Shown here: positions 1 through 12,689 of the stretch, one piece after another
Numbering within the stretch: position 1 is the stretch's first letter
Layout: every line of letters begins with the position of its first letter
Assembly (NCBI GenBank): GCA_001683735.1
Contig: LUGG01000024.1
Location: 496,001-560,000 of the forward strand
Length of the DNA: 64,000 nt
Direction of reading: 5' to 3'
DNA from: Grifola frondosa
Lineage: Eukaryota > Basidiomycota > Agaricomycetes > Polyporales > Grifolaceae
Position numbers and translations under genes: made by a program
Notes under the pieces: generated by a model
Seen by the model: only the letters and a program-made list of their open reading frames with translations
What the model was told of the DNA's origin: nothing
Databases searched by the model: none

Positions 1-581
1 ATGCAGACCGTGTGTTCCGCGCAATACGCGCTGCACGGGAACAACGCCGCGGCGCACGCCGTCATCGCCTTCATCTTCCTCTTCTACGCCTTCTACGAGT
101 AAGTCTCCTCCTCGCCTGTATTTGGCACGTGCTGACGTCCCGCAGCGTGGCGTTCTCGCCGCTCATCGTGTCGTACACGCTGGAGATCCTGCCGTACTCG
201 CTGCGCGCGAAGGGCTTGAACGTATTCAGCTTCGCCATCTCCATCGCACTCATATTCAACCAATACGTCAACCCCATCGCCCTCAAGAAGATCGCCTGGA
301 AGTATTACGTGCGTCCCCTCCTCTGTCTTCCCTTCCCGCTCTCCGCTCACCACTCATGATATTCATGATTGTAGATCGTGTACTGCTGCTGGCTCGTGTT
401 CGAGTTCGTGTTCCTGTACTTCTTCATCGTGGAGACGAAGAACCACACGCTCGAGGAGACCTCTGCGCTGTTCGACTGCGAGGCGCTCCAGGAGCTCCAG
501 CAGGCGACCGCCAGGGTCATCGCCGAGGTCCGCCACGAGGCCAAGGACTACGACGAGAAGGATAAGGTGTCAGATGTTTAG
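1..581 (+). pseudogene. 3' part of MFS sugar transporter (window-edge partial, duplicate of the gene at 26.8-28.9 kb)
   Basis: Only the C-terminal part of a 12-helix sugar/H+ symporter (lactose permease/hexose transporter type) is in the window. Three exons fit: 1-98, 146-308 and 375-581, with introns 99-145 and 309-374 bounded by GT..AG. The last exon carries the family's cytoplasmic signature after helix 12, seen as VETKNHTLEE (the PETKGRTLEE-like motif), and stops at TAG 579-581. The segment is a near-identical inverted copy of the last exons of the complete transporter on the minus strand. The frame is open over the visible part. On its 3' side the copy is fused to a peptidase fragment, so this is a segmental duplicate. 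Whether the upstream half exists outside the window cannot be seen, so calling it a pseudogene is tentative. Confidence 0.7.
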
Positions 582-1306
582 ATATTGCACATAGCGGCTG
601 TATTTTCCCCCCCCTCTCTCGCTTGTGGTTGTTTGATGGGTTTGGGGAGGATGGCAGGCGGGCGGACTAACAAGTGTCGCGCCGCGTGTATTTACCTCGC
701 GCGCGGGGTTGTATATCAGAACATTGGCATTTATTCGCAGGTTACCACGTACTATTCAATTAAGTGGCGTTATCGTATCTCACGTACACGATCAGCCCCA
801 CCACCGCTCTGTCTTCGATGTCAGCCGGACGATGCTCGACGCAGGGTGGCTTGCTGTAAGCTGGAGATCATCGAATAGTACGCACAATCTGTCGCACGAA
901 ATTCTACCATTCAAGGTCATGGAGATTTACTCCATATAGATGACTGACATCTACCACAGTGCTCGCATGTGGCAAACGTCTCTCAGCATGGCAGCAATCT
1001 GTAAGAGCAGATTCTCGGCGTGGCCGTTCTGAGACAATCAGATGCTGAAGAAAAATCTCTTATCTGCATGTTCCGGTGCAAGTTACTACTACTACTACCA
1101 AGGGCTGCAGGCGTAGCTGGCCACACCCAGCGATCATGATCTCACCAAAAATGGCAGGTTCAGTATTCAACAGTAGTGTCCACTCCGAACAGATGTTCCC
1201 TCATCATTCCGCAGGCCGAGGAGTTTGAAATTGCGATACGTTATTCATATTGCGATTGCGGCGACTCAAGTGCAAAGCGATCGTGCCTGCTGGAAAAGAG
1301 AATATA
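1..1306. repeat. Inverted duplication block A, left arm (partner about 26097-27420)
   Basis: The MFS tail plus about 720 bases of 3' flank match, in reverse complement, the sequence from roughly 26097 to 27420. Similarity ends abruptly at 1306/1307, inside what was peptidase coding sequence on the other strand. The flank holds a short ACT microsatellite near 1087-1101 and otherwise no gene that I can support. Confidence 0.85.
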
Positions 1307-1501
1307 GTAGAAGACGACTGGGATGGCGCCAGAGGCGTTGAGGTCGATGTGGGGCAGCATATAATGATGCGACAGGCCAGGGCCACCATGAAGAGTGACA
1401 AGAGGACGGCCATCAGATTTGAGATCACCGACGACTTTGTACCAGGTCCGGAAGGCGTCGTGGCCATGAGTGAAAGTGTATCTTCCCGTAGTCTGTGACA
1501 T
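1307..1501 (-). pseudogene. N-terminal fragment of proline-iminopeptidase-like alpha/beta hydrolase (copy 1)
   Basis: Read on the minus strand from ATG 1501, this gives about 65 residues of a peptidase S33-type alpha/beta hydrolase. It includes the oxyanion-hole motif LHGGPGLSHH and then VVFYY, where intact relatives read VVFYDQ. At 1306/1307 the peptidase homology stops and the inverted copy of MFS 3' flank begins, so the nucleophile elbow, the acid and the histidine of the triad are all missing. Closely related copies lie at 32344-33299 and 58380-59342, and the extreme C terminus of a fourth is at 63963-64000. It is divergent with the F-box gene at 2252, the same arrangement as at 31.7/32.3 kb. 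It cannot be functional. Confidence 0.85.
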
Positions 1502-2251
1502 AGCTCGCTTGAAGTCGATGCAAACAGATGGAGCCTCCAAACGGAGCCCTATTATGTATCAAAGACGTCGGAGCATCAGCTTCTCATCGAACCAGACTAG
1601 AAATATCTGTACCTGTCGAATTTAGAAGAAGGCTGTTCTGTAGTTCCCCTCAGCAAATGGAGGAATCTGAGGCTGCCGCATGTTTTGATACGACTCTTCA
1701 TCATCCTCCGTCGTCGCTGCAACCCGTGCAGGTGTGGGGGTGGAAGAATCTGAATCTGTTTGGAAATCAAACCTACCGTCGGCGGTGCCGATTGGTCTAC
1801 AATCGACGATATCGACGACTGCATGTTAGCAGAAGTAACTTCGCATCTCTCCTGTAGCTAGACATCTTTTGAGAGGACGATCGAGTCCGAAGCAATCTTA
1901 CAGCGCAGCCCGAGTGGAGCGTGGAGTACGCGCGAGTTTGAAGGCAACAGGATCTAAGTTTATGCGTTTATGCATAGCTGGTATACTTATGTATGTTGAA
2001 ATAACAAAGATTGAACGTTAAGAGCCGGACAAAACGCCCAGCCACCATACAGATTTCCCACGGTCGGTGGCACTCATATGATGTTCACTGATTAATCGAT
2101 TAGCAGTCCTAAACATCATCTATTTCTCTTCAAGTTAATGTCTTTTGATACTTCCTGTGGGTACGAGCTTGAGCCTGCCCCCGCGAAACCAAGTCCAACA
2201 CCCTCCACTACACCTGCTTCGTATGCTCCTTGAATCGCATCTGTACTTCCA

Positions 2252-3919
2252 ATGCTGATATTCTTTGAATCTAGTCGATTGAATCTGGAGAACATCGACG
2301 ATGATGTTCTTTACCTTATCCTAGCGAAAATTCCACCATTCGGTCTCCGGGGCACTTCCATGGTGTCGCATCGGTTGCGCTACGCATGCTTGCCAGTCAT
2401 GTTCCGCGTATGCTGGCTTGGTTTTATCAGAGGTGGCGAAATCTTTCCACCGCCTACGATACGGCCTTACATTCGGTGTGTCACAGATAAATTTACTAGG
2501 TGCCTTCTCGGTCTCTGATCGCTAATACAGGGTTGTGAATCTTCGTTGGGCATCGACTTACGTCCCACGGTTCTGTGTCGAGTTCGATTCCTTATTGCCA
2601 CATCTACACGCCTTGCATACAATCTCATTCAAACGATGCGACGAGCCGTTGCCTTGGAATAGCCTCAAAGTGCTCTTTTCGATGCCTGCCCTCCAGAATT
2701 TGGAGATGGATTTCTTGCAGTGGCCTCCCGAGTCACCATTTGACATCGAGGACCTTTCTTCGATGCAGTTATCTCTCCGAAAATTCGATTACGACGGCTG
2801 TCATTCATTCTGGTCTCGTCCTGATACTGACGACCTTGTTCTTCGTGAAATACGTTGGATCTCGTGGGTATTAGAACGATCTCGCTCTACGATCGAATCA
2901 ATCAGAATACCCTCAGAAACCACCCGGTATTCACTAATGGCCGCAAAAACATGGCCACGTCTTCGGCAGTTGACCTTGTATGGATTCTGTCCCGGTCCCG
3001 AAGTCTCTCTTCTTTCTCTTCTCGCTGTTATGCCCTCCATGACCTCTCTGACGCTGAAACTCGCCCAAAAAATCAATCAACCTCCGCTCTTACTCTGGCC
3101 CAGGGGTTCCCGCAGAGACGTAAACATTTCCAACCTTCGAGACCTCGTCGTATCTTACCCACATCCTGACGACGAGATATTCTCCCATTTACCCTCCGAG
3201 CTTCGAGGCATCTCTATACGAGACTCTCCGCGTTATTACATCACAAATGTATATATAACAACGTCCAATCGTACCCCATTACTGTCTGGAACGGATCTCT
3301 TACGCATCCTCAATACCCGGACCTTCGCCACCTTGGAGCGGCTGGAGATAGTGTATCGAGCGGACAGCAACGACCCGCAGATGATAGAGTGCGTTGTGGG
3401 TATGTTCCCTCAGCTTCAGTTCCTGGAGATTCATCGTTACCCTTCGCATGACAACGAGAGACCTCCTATGGTACGTGCTGTATTTATGTGCTCGCCTCGA
3501 TATTCCACCTAGCTCAAGGCATCGATTCGCAGAATGAAATTGTCACCACTTTGTCCCGATTGAAGACGCTACGTGTTCTACGTCTCAATCTCCATTCACC
3601 CCACCATCCTCCGTGGAAAGTCAGGACTGAAAATTCCGATGTCCTCGAGAAGCGAGCGCAGATTGTCGCCGATGCCTTCCGGCTCTCGCAACTTAGAGAG
3701 ATCGCCTTCATCCAAAGCAACCACCACGAGAACTATTGGGCTACATGGTACATCGACCGTGATGCCCGTGGCTGTATGATCAACCTCTTTTACGAGGACA
3801 AGTCTTCTCACAGCCTCGAGTTCATGTACGTGGCTTTGGGCCGCACATCTCGTTCTTCTCGACCTGACCATACAATTTTCAGTGATGAAATAGGACCGCT
3901 GAACCTCCGGGGAGAGTAA
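2252..3919 (+). CDS. F-box/LRR-like protein (apparently intact copy)
   Basis: This is a probable substrate-receptor-type F-box protein. The N-terminal part (ENIDDDVLYLILAKI, then MVSHRLRYACLP) has the F-box helix pattern. The rest is a leucine-rich, LRR-like array with repeated 'L..L..L.L' strands ending near LKTLRVLRLNL. Three introns fit in phase: one beginning after ATT CG (about 2477-2531), one from about 3471 that ends in TCGCAG before AATGAAATTG, and one starting at GTACGTGGC near 3827. The stop is at 3917-3919. The start at 2252 is the first ATG of the F-box exon. The paralogue at 30068-31704 is broken, which makes this the copy likely to be functional. Such F-box/LRR families are greatly expanded in Agaricomycetes, and the target cannot be predicted. 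Confidence 0.7.
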
Positions 3920-5828
3920 AGTACATTGCGATCGAGCGTTTTCTCCCAGCATGCTTTGTTGTAGCATTTGGCTATCTGTTTAATTTCCACCCGAGTTTTT
4001 ATTATACCAATATTGTAGGATATGTATATGATACAAATACTTGTTGCCATCTTCCTTGCTGGCATTAAACTTGCCCACGATGTTTTAATCTTATGAGAAG
4101 CACACGAGGAACCACGGGAGAGGTTTGAATCGTTACGTAGCTCTCCTAATGTAAGGTAGAAGGCATCGAGGATACTCTGCACGCTAGGCAGGATACGCAT
4201 CGCTGAAGGCCGGTCCGTGCGGGCCGGTACAATTGGTGTTTGTGGCGTTTTGTGGGCGTAATTTCCCACATTAACGGCGCTCAGACAAGAGAACTGCCAT
4301 GTTTCCACACAACACCTGCTTCACCCACTATTTCAATATTACCAAGCGTAAAATTACAACTTCCATTCTATCTTCCATAACAGCCGCCATTCCCGGATCT
4401 CAGCGCCGAGCATATCACGGCAGACTCCCGCCAGATGTTCTATCAGAGCATCCCTTTCGTTTGGTCCCCACACAGCGGTATAGGTTTAGCTCTTCACATG
4501 CACAACCGATCAAGAACTTCCCTTGTCCGTTGCTTCCGCAGCACGTTGGTCACGATCAGATATGTTGAAATCCAGTTTATTGAATCCGTGTATTTTCAAG
4601 GGAAGTTTCTCCGTATGATATTCCGGACATCATATGATCACTAAATACCTCAATCGTCCTGTGCTTTGGCTGAGCATTTCCAGCTCGGGGCGAAGTCTTT
4701 TTAGGACCCATCGGCGTCGTACACAGCGCTCAGAGAATTATCAAATTCTGTGGTGGCATTTCATATCGTAATTCTTGAAATCCGACACATCTCTCTGAAG
4801 CGCAGTATTTTTTCAGCATGATTGTGAGTAGAAATAACACTTCTCAGGTTCCTGGTCGGGGACAACGCCATTGTGCTACGAAAACATACGGTGACTGTTA
4901 GGAAGCCTATTATCACAAGAAAATGCATAAAACGCGTGCTTTACCGAAGATCAAGGTTTCCAACTACCGTCTTCTATCTGGGCTGATCATTGTCTTCCAT
5001 TCTGATACTTCGCTCTCTATGTTAGTCTTGTCTCCGGGGCATTACAATAGTCTCATCAAAGCAACGATGTTCTTGTGGGTATTTTCCTCCTCGATATGGA
5101 CCAACAGAACAACAAGTTAAGCGGCAACACGAGGCTAGAAGTATGTATGTTCTCATGCTACACCGCACTGTGTCCGGACCAGCGTAATTCTATTGTGACT
5201 ACTGCTTTGGTCTCTTTACAGCAGTAAAAGCAATTTTTGTCACTTTTGTCACACAATCTTGATATAAGAACGGTGCAACTTGGTCATTCTAGGTCAGTTC
5301 TCTTCTATCTTATGATGTCCACTACCCAGTCTCTTCATCGAGCTCCCAAGTTATTATATCTTCAATTGGAACCACCCGATACAAAGATCGACTTCATTCA
5401 GCTGGCATGTTTACGAATCATTGCTTTCTGAGCACTTTCAGCTAATCTCGGTTGTCAGATTGCTCACACCTTGAGAAAGTATGAGTGTGTAGCGACCGAG
5501 TCATCCCAGGAGGGCTATTATTGGTCGCCGGATAGATATGAGGGCAACATATGGACACCAATCTTACACCGTCATCGTCCAGCGTTGACCGCTCCCAGGG
5601 CCACAACCTCGCATGTACATTACCACACTGATTGTTTGAAGTTCAATGCTCAGAAAGTCCACTCCATAGGTACCGGGAGGAGCCGACCAATCAATCTACA
5701 GTTCATCCGGATTCCAGGCATCTGCACAGTCAAGCCGACGTCTCCCGGGTCCCTTTCCACCCCAACGTCAACCTGGAACCACGTCTTCCGCCGCCAGTCA
5801 TCAAGACTTCTACTCTAACTTGATCGTT
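3920..5828. other. Intergenic stretch with only weak coding-like segments
   Basis: The first about 390 bases are 3' flank shared with 29.7-30.0 kb. They include a GC-rich imperfect palindrome near 4207-4225 (GGCCGGTCC..GGGCCGG). Between 4380 and 5430 there are leucine-rich segments such as LYLQLEPP near 5350 that could be remains of another F-box/LRR gene, but no exon chain holds together. I do not call a gene here. Confidence 0.4.
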
Positions 5829-7693
5829 ATGCCTATCTTTGTTCCGCCGGTGTACTTCCCAAATATGACACCATCTATTTCAATGCGCTCGAATCCGACC
5901 ATGGTAGATTCATATCTTCCGTTCGGTTCACCAGCTACCAGTAAGTAGAGCTTCGTCTACAGATGACATTGTGTTGTAACTGATCGTTCTTTGACATTAA
6001 TTCAGGTACCCTTTGTACTATTGCTATGGTGAGCAGTACTACTCTCATCACCGCTCGATGATGATCCACATACTCGCTATGTGCACGTTTTCTAGGCCCT
6101 CGGTCCGAATAGCAACGCCCGAGAGTACTCTATCAAAGTCGCTCTAGATACGGGTATGATGTTATATCTGTCCAAGATGTAGTTGCACTAAATAAAAATG
6201 TTTGCAGGCGCAAGGGAGACGTGCGGTTCATGGTTTATTATTTCGAATTATTAGTACACTAATCAGTAAAACTATGTTTCTTCAGATGGGTATTCGCAGA
6301 TAATTTCCGAAAGCTCGACGATGATTGGAACGAAACAGATTGGTCTGAGGAGGAGCAGTCTACGCAGACATTCAAGATGCATCGGACGTCGTGGAATACC
6401 GTCAGCAGTCTTAGATCCGCAAACCTTCCTGAAGCCAGGCTGGAGTTCGCTGACAGATCCAAGATTAGTAAGCACTTCTACCTGTTGAACTACATGTCTC
6501 ATAGCACTCACATGGTTTTAGAGACGTGTGTGATACATGAAACATTGAAATTCATAGCTGGCCGGTACGGTAGCAGGGGGACACCAATCTCCATAGATCG
6601 ATGCCCCCTCTCGATCGTACTTGCTGCTAATAGGAGAGCCGTTAATACTCGCTTTAGTGGTATGCTAGGGTTGGCACCCGAGAAGTACGTTTATCATCCA
6701 CAATGCTTTGCGTAGACTGCCCTACAACTCACCAACAACAAGTTCCACGTCCTCGTACAAAGTGAACCACGAGGTACGATATAGCTTACTGATTTGCGCA
6801 GCTATACTAACTGATCATGATTGCAGACTTTCTTGGAAAGACTGGTATCCAAGGACGTTATCAGTGTTAGTAGTAGAGAAGCTCTCTTGAATTTCCGGCA
6901 TTGATTGTCTGCGCAGAAGCCATGTTTCTACATGAGGGTCTTGCCCCCGGACATCTATACCAAAGAGCTCGCCGACGATTCTGAGGGAGTGTAAGTGCGA
7001 TAAAGCGATTCTTCATGCCATAACGAGACTAACTTCAAGTAGTACAAGTTTCATATGCTTCGGCGAGTGGCCTTGCAGCAAAACCCCCAGATTTGTTGAA
7101 ATTCCGGTGAAAACTTGGCGGTCCTGGACCATCAAACTCATGTCTATTACCCTATCTTATCCGAAAGCTGGCACTGCTAAGGACTATGAAGAAGTCGAAG
7201 TCGAAGTCGGGGGAAATGTTCTTTTGGACTGTGGTATGTCCTTATCACTGAATATTCAAGAGTGTCCAACGTTCATTGTGGGCTTTCAGGAGCTTTTGCA
7301 AGCATTTTCAAGAATGAATGCAGGAATACCCTTTATGCCCGGCAAGGTGCACGATGGGTTACATTTGCATTTGCCAACGACATTGCTGGCCTAATTCATA
7401 AGGTCGTCTGTGATGCGAAAACATTCCTATACTACAGAGACCGCAATGACGACGAAGAAGAAGTCGTGTTGGGAACTGCTTCATCAAACAAGATGATCCT
7501 GGGGCTGGTACGTGTCATGTAGCATGATGTGAGATGACCTTCACATCCTCAATGGCTCTATCCGGTTTTCTAGAACTTCTTTAGATGTGTGTTCATTGGA
7601 TTCAATGATACTGGAAGACATGCAACAGAACCATATGTCCAGATGGCATCTGCATACAGATCCGAAGCAGCTCAATATCACTATACTGTTTGA
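5829..7693 (+). CDS. Pepsin-like aspartic peptidase (family A1), intron-rich, possibly decayed
   Basis: At least eight short exons give an A1-type aspartic peptidase. They include REYSIKVALDTG (first catalytic DTG, near 6120-6157), WVFADNF after it, FSGMLGLAP (near 6655-6680), ETFLERLVS, a second-lobe strand ending GGNVLLDCG (near 7205-7231), and a C-terminal KMILGLNFFRCVFIGF with the stop at 7691-7693. In the family the second motif is D-[ST]-G, so DCG is unusual. The junction around 6234-6288, which must join DTG..GSW to WVFADN, gives TGA under the simplest GT..AG splice, so either splicing is non-standard or the gene is damaged. No convincing signal peptide or propeptide exon was found upstream, and the start given is only the first in-frame ATG of the exon chain. 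Confidence 0.55.
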
Positions 7694-9434
7694 ATGTTAA
7701 TCCAGTGACTTCGAGTTGGTGTTCTGTCGTTCAAGCCCATGTATTTATGTATGCCTCCCAAAGTATGAACTGGACAGAATTCACGATATGCTATATTACA
7801 ACAAGCAGTCCTTGCGTCTGACGAAGCAGCTGGACCCATGATATGTACGTTCAACCGCCGAAAACTTGACATATGAATTCACACAGATGCCAGTTCGACG
7901 TGCCGCCGAACAGAAATTGACGATCGAGGACAAGAGACACTCGTTAGTTGCGGTAAGCGCTATCACCTAGATATTAGACAGGCAGGTACTTTACAGGGTT
8001 CATAGCAGCGAAGGGATACTAACACACGGAATTCGTATTTGTGAGCGAGGAAAACAATCAGATTTTTCGCACTCCGTTATGACGACTGGTTGACGTTGCC
8101 GCATCCTTGATTCGTCATTACCGGATACTGTTCGAGTTGAATGCCTTAAACACTTCGTAGCTAATACGAAACAGGGTGAGAGTTGCTGCAGTTTCCTGGA
8201 AGTAGCGTTTCGCTGGCCAGTTGCAATTCGTGATATTTGTTCGCACTTCACACTATGTTTTAGTTAAGCAGCACTGGTCGAACCTTCAGACTCGTTGGCT
8301 CGCCACATTGATATCCAAGTACCACGTATTATGAGTTGCATCGTACTCGATCGCACGGATTCGATGCTGGATTCGATGTTGTCTCATTCAGAGATCTATG
8401 TGTTAAATATGCCACTGTCGGGTTTTGTATACCACAACACACGATCCTTCAGGGATAATCTTCTCCCGGGCGGACAATAAGTACTCCGAGTAGCTGGAGA
8501 ATGCGGGGGGCTTTATCCAAGTGCATAGCAACGAATGCTGCCAGGGGCAGAGACCGTCAGCAGCACTAGGTTCGACTGGTCTGGTCAAGCCTGGCGACGT
8601 CCCACGCTACTGCACTCCAACTTGTCACCAACGCCGCGCACATCAGCAGTGCTGCCGACGTTCCTGGCGCAACCTTGCGAGAGGTCTCCATCGCGTTAGC
8701 GTTCTGTCCTGAATGTTCTACGATCAACTCACTTTGATGGGTACTCCGTGTTTAATTCCGCCTGTCGAGTAGGGTACCGCTTCGAGTGAACGTGACGGTG
8801 AAGGGCATCGACGCGATGTCGAAAATTTTTGAGCAGCGTCTGATGCGGGTGAAGAGCGCGCTCGCCGCTAACGAGGTTGATACTCATTTTGCTGCAATTG
8901 GATGTTCGACTCGGATTGTGGGGTAAGTGATTGTCGGACTTGCGCAATTTTTTGACTAATCGCAACACGTGGAGATAACGATGTTGTATTGCACTTGACC
9001 TTCTAATACACGGGACGTGGGTATGGAACAATATATTTACTACATATGTGCACACCGCACCCGAGGACTGGATGCTCCACCGCGGCGCAAACGAAGTCCC
9101 ACGAGAGAACCAAGCGGTACCTTTTCGAGTCCGTACGCGACAGGCCCCGACACTCCAAACATGGCGACCGCAAGGGGCACCAGAACAAGAGTCGCGGATA
9201 AGACAACAGGAAAGACTACACCTAACTACGCCAACGCCCACTAGGGGGTTTGGGGGTATCAAGGATTGTAACAATTGATTAAAGGAATGTGATACGGTGC
9301 GCGTCCCGTGCGTGGTTGCAAGCAGTGCTGTTTTATCTTTGGTCCAGCTTAAGATTCACGGATGTGCATTCGATAGACATTGCATACGTACATTACATTT
9401 AGGATGTGAATTGGAAAGCGGCGGCTGCGCCCGA
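7694..9434. other. Intergenic stretch with an unidentified coding-like remnant near 8610-8925
   Basis: No complete gene is seen. Near 8610-8720 and 8772-8925 two open segments on the plus strand have coding-like composition (for example ATALQLVTNAAHISSA, and FEQRLMRVKSALAANEV ending in TAA). They are in different frames with no clear intron between them. They may be remnants of a gene whose family I do not recognise. Confidence 0.25.
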
Positions 9435-11138
9435 TTAGTATGGGGGCCGCTTGAACTCGGCGCTGATCTCTGCGTCTCCGAGCTCGGGGTCCAGCACCTT
9501 CTGGCGCTGGATGTCGTCCGAGTTGTAGTCAGATAAGTGATCCTCGTCCCCGACGGTGAACGTCTGCATCTGCGCGCCGGTCAGATAGAGATTGGGGACA
9601 CAATGTGTGGAAGCCTAACCTGGACATGCACGCCGGAGCTGAGGTCTTTGGTGTGCTTGATAGTAGTACGGCGGTCGACAACGATAGAATTTGCAGTGTG
9701 GTTGCCGGTAGCGGCCCTGAATTGACCACCAGTGTAGCTGTGTCCGGTGCTCGAGCTGATGAATGGAGAGATGATCAGCATTAAGTCTCGGAAGAGTTGG
9801 AAAGACGCACAAGACTTCGGGTCCCTTGGCTGAGTATCTACTCAGGCGTCGGACTGCGCGACATGCCACAATCTGCCATCCGCGAGTTAGTGCGGAGTTA
9901 TAGATCTGAAGAACAAAACTTACTGTCGACATGATCGCAGCGGGGACGTTGAAGATGACGCTCATGATCGCATTCAGGTTGAGCAACATGAATACGGTCG
10001 CGAGGAGGTTGGACACGAAGCTAAGCCGCGTCGTTAGCAAGAATATCTGACGACCGACCAAAGGAAATATTTACGCAATGAGGAAGTACACGAGACCATC
10101 CTTAAAGAGCATCTTCATAAGCTGAGAGCGACCGCTGACACCGAAGTAAAGCTTCCACGCGCTGAGGATCATGACGAGCGCATCGAAGCACATCGAATAA
10201 ATGAAGGTTGCCGCGAGGATCGTGTTGTTTGTTTGCGTAATAACGCAACCTTCACCCTCAACCCAGACGGCTTTAAGTAGCACACCTGCGCAGAGTGTGA
10301 GCGATGTGGTTGTCATGCAGGGTGAAGCCTCACATACCTTGGAGGATCAGAGACCAATGGCCGAGAATTATGACGATGAGAGGGACAACGATATATTTGC
10401 TGTGCGACCACACCGCCATCCTACAACAAATGTGTCAGTAATTCGTGCGTGTGGCGACGAGCAATGACTTACGTTCGGATCGAAAGGTTAATGCTCGCGA
10501 GTCCGGAGGCAGCCTGTCCGCAGATCTACAGCCAGATGTGAGCGCAAAGTATGAAGTCGATCGTGATCGAACATACCTGATTGAAGGTATACAAAGGTTG
10601 GCAATTCAGCTCTCTAAACGGCGCCGTGGCGTAAGCCGTAGCTCAAGACATAACATGAGTTAATGTTGATTCTTACGTGGTGGAGTCGAGGGAGATTAAA
10701 CTGGAATATACGAGTAATGTTAGCGATGAAAAAAAGGACCCCCAATATCGCAGGAAGAACTCACAGCCCTATCATGGTGAACAGAAGGCAGTAGCGGTTC
10801 AGGAAGTAGAACAGCTATTGGAAAAATCAATACGAGATGAGTTTTCGAAGAGACGGACATACCGCGGGCCAGTGAAACCTGTTCTTGCCCCGGAGGAAAC
10901 TCCACTCGAAGTCAAGCGAGGTGACAAACTCCCAACTGGGAGAAGATCCGTGAGCATGTCGTGGATAGAGATAGAAGTCGAAGATCGTACAAGTACAGGC
11001 CAGCCAAGGCGTGCATGAACTTCATAAACACCGCTGTTTGAACGCGACGATCAACATGGAGAAGCCTATCAGAGCGGTCAAATTAAGACGCGTACTTCCG
11101 TCCACAGCGAGCTCTTGTTGCGAAGACCAGTCGACCAT
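9435..11138 (-). CDS. Basidiomycete multi-pass membrane protein of unknown function (paralogue of 17341-19154)
   Basis: Read from ATG 11138 through about eight exons to TAA 9437-9435. Recognisable segments in order are MVDWSSQQELAVDGEVF, WEFVTSLDFEWSF, a tryptophan/arginine-rich FYFLNRYCLLF helix, YIVVPLIVIILGHWSL, NNTILAATFIYSMCFD, LVYFLIAFVSNLLATVFM, LNLNAIMSVIFNVPAA and IVACRAVRRLSRY, then a hydrophilic tail. About seven hydrophobic segments are present. The N-terminal 'E..TSLD..W.F..GK..F.WP..FYF..RY' layout resembles the DUF6533-type basidiomycete membrane family, but I cannot confirm the assignment. No transport or signalling residues are evident. The orthologous architecture 6 kb away, in opposite orientation, confirms the exon structure. 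Function is unknown. Confidence 0.75.
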
Positions 11139-12689
11139 GGTGAACACGACAGGGAATGTTACGGTAATTAGGGCGGGGGAGGGAGTCGATTCACGAGGGA
11201 CCGATGGGGCGGAAATGCACGAGTCCTTCGGAGGAAATGCCAGAGCATTAATGTACAGAGTTCGGCTGAGCTGGGGTTGAAGGGAATGGCCGATAGAAGT
11301 TGAGAAGGAGGAGGGGCGTGACGGGATCAGAAAATCCGAAAAACGGCAAGCTGACGGCGCTTGCAGTGTATCGTAGTAACCGAAATGAGGTTCCCATCCT
11401 TAAAATTTTCACTGATGTTCTCGTCAGCACCATTTCCCATTTCACGCTTGCCCGAATCGTAATGCAAAGTCTCTCGGCGTTGGGAACGGTGGCAAACGGC
11501 CCCTATATCAGTTATATCAATATCAGTTATATCACTTCTGAGCCGGGCTTAGTGCTTACAAGCTGCGCGTACTCTCACAGGAGTGGGTTTAATGCTGCGA
11601 GATTCCCAACACCAGCATCACGAATGCAGCAAGCCATCATCACAGCGCTCACATGTGACTTCCCAAATGGACGCGACCTTGTGCCGTTTTAGGCAAGTGG
11701 CATCCGGCCCTGTCAACGAGCCAAGTGCACCTGCTGGTAGCGTCGATTTTGGATAAATTCTTCTTCCTAGTGGAGATAATAACTAATAACTAATTAAACT
11801 CAGCGGCGGGTGAGATCATGGAGGTAAATACGAGCAAACAAGATACTCTCCACGCTCACCGTTCGCTGTAAACATGTCGGCAAACACGTACTCTACGTGG
11901 TGGCCGTTGTCTGGCCTGGAGAAGCCTCCACCAGGCCCTAACGTGAGAGTCCGATAATACTATCTATCAGGCTTCAGGGTGCGTTGGTTCTCATCGCGTG
12001 TAGTTTGCTCAATTGGCCGCCATCACCGGCATGCTTGCGAAGGCTAGTTGACGATCCGGACTCTTCCCCAAATTGGCGGTGTGTTTGTGAGGCTTCGCAG
12101 GAACACGGAATGGCACGACCTCATTTCGGATGAACCGTTGTCGCTAGCTTCAGATAGCTTGGGTCAGTTGCTTGCACCACAGCCATCGATATCGGAAATG
12201 CGCCTGGTGAGCATATAGCGTCGGCATCGACTAGCATTGGCCAGCGTCGCCTGTGCAACATGAAGATTGAGGAAAGCGTTAGGCAAATTTAGAGAGGCCC
12301 GCCATTGCGCAGTGCGCTGAGCGTCGACTAGCGTTGGAAGTGAACTAAAGCGAGTCGCGCTCGGCCTGGAAGAGGATCAGGTGCCAATCTCCGCTCGGCA
12401 ATTTGAGGGTCAGCGCCTCGCCGCTCATACCGCTTAGGGAAAGTCAAACGCGTGCCCGCACACGACGTCCGTCTTCGTGGGAGGTTTGAAATCTTATGGA
12501 ACCACTCCCTCTCCGTTCTTTCGGTCGTTTTACGCAAACCGCCTAGCCTTCCTTTGGCCATATCAAACCAGCATCCTGCGGTCAGTCAGTCCCAATTCCA
12601 ACCTTTTCTATCACCCCAATCGCTCAAGTCTTGTTCTGACCAGCTCGGTCTTTCTACCACGCTCTTTTGCTCCCTCTCTCAATCTGGTT
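11139..12689. other. Intergenic region upstream of the P450 and of the membrane-protein gene
   Basis: This is the shared divergent promoter space. A short imperfect tandem of ATCAGTTATATCA lies near 11505-11540. Open frames here lack coding character, and I see no further gene. Confidence 0.5.

Larger units (their letters stand above)
1307..4310. repeat. Inverted duplication block B, left arm (partner about 29690-32545)
   Basis: The block holds the divergent peptidase/F-box pair plus 3' flank. It is collinear with, and inverted relative to, 29690-32545. Similarity is clear but lower than in the 33-37/60-64 kb arms, so the duplication is older or faster evolving. The 750 bases between the two genes (1502-2251) are the shared divergent promoter region, with no further gene seen. 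Confidence 0.8.

Noticed and set aside
4190..4230. GC-rich palindrome as a terminator or RNA gene
   Set aside because: Imperfect, short and not conserved in the duplicated flank at 29.75-29.8 kb.
11300..11692. 130-codon frame between the membrane protein and the P450
   Set aside because: No coding character, no family, and it sits in the shared upstream region.
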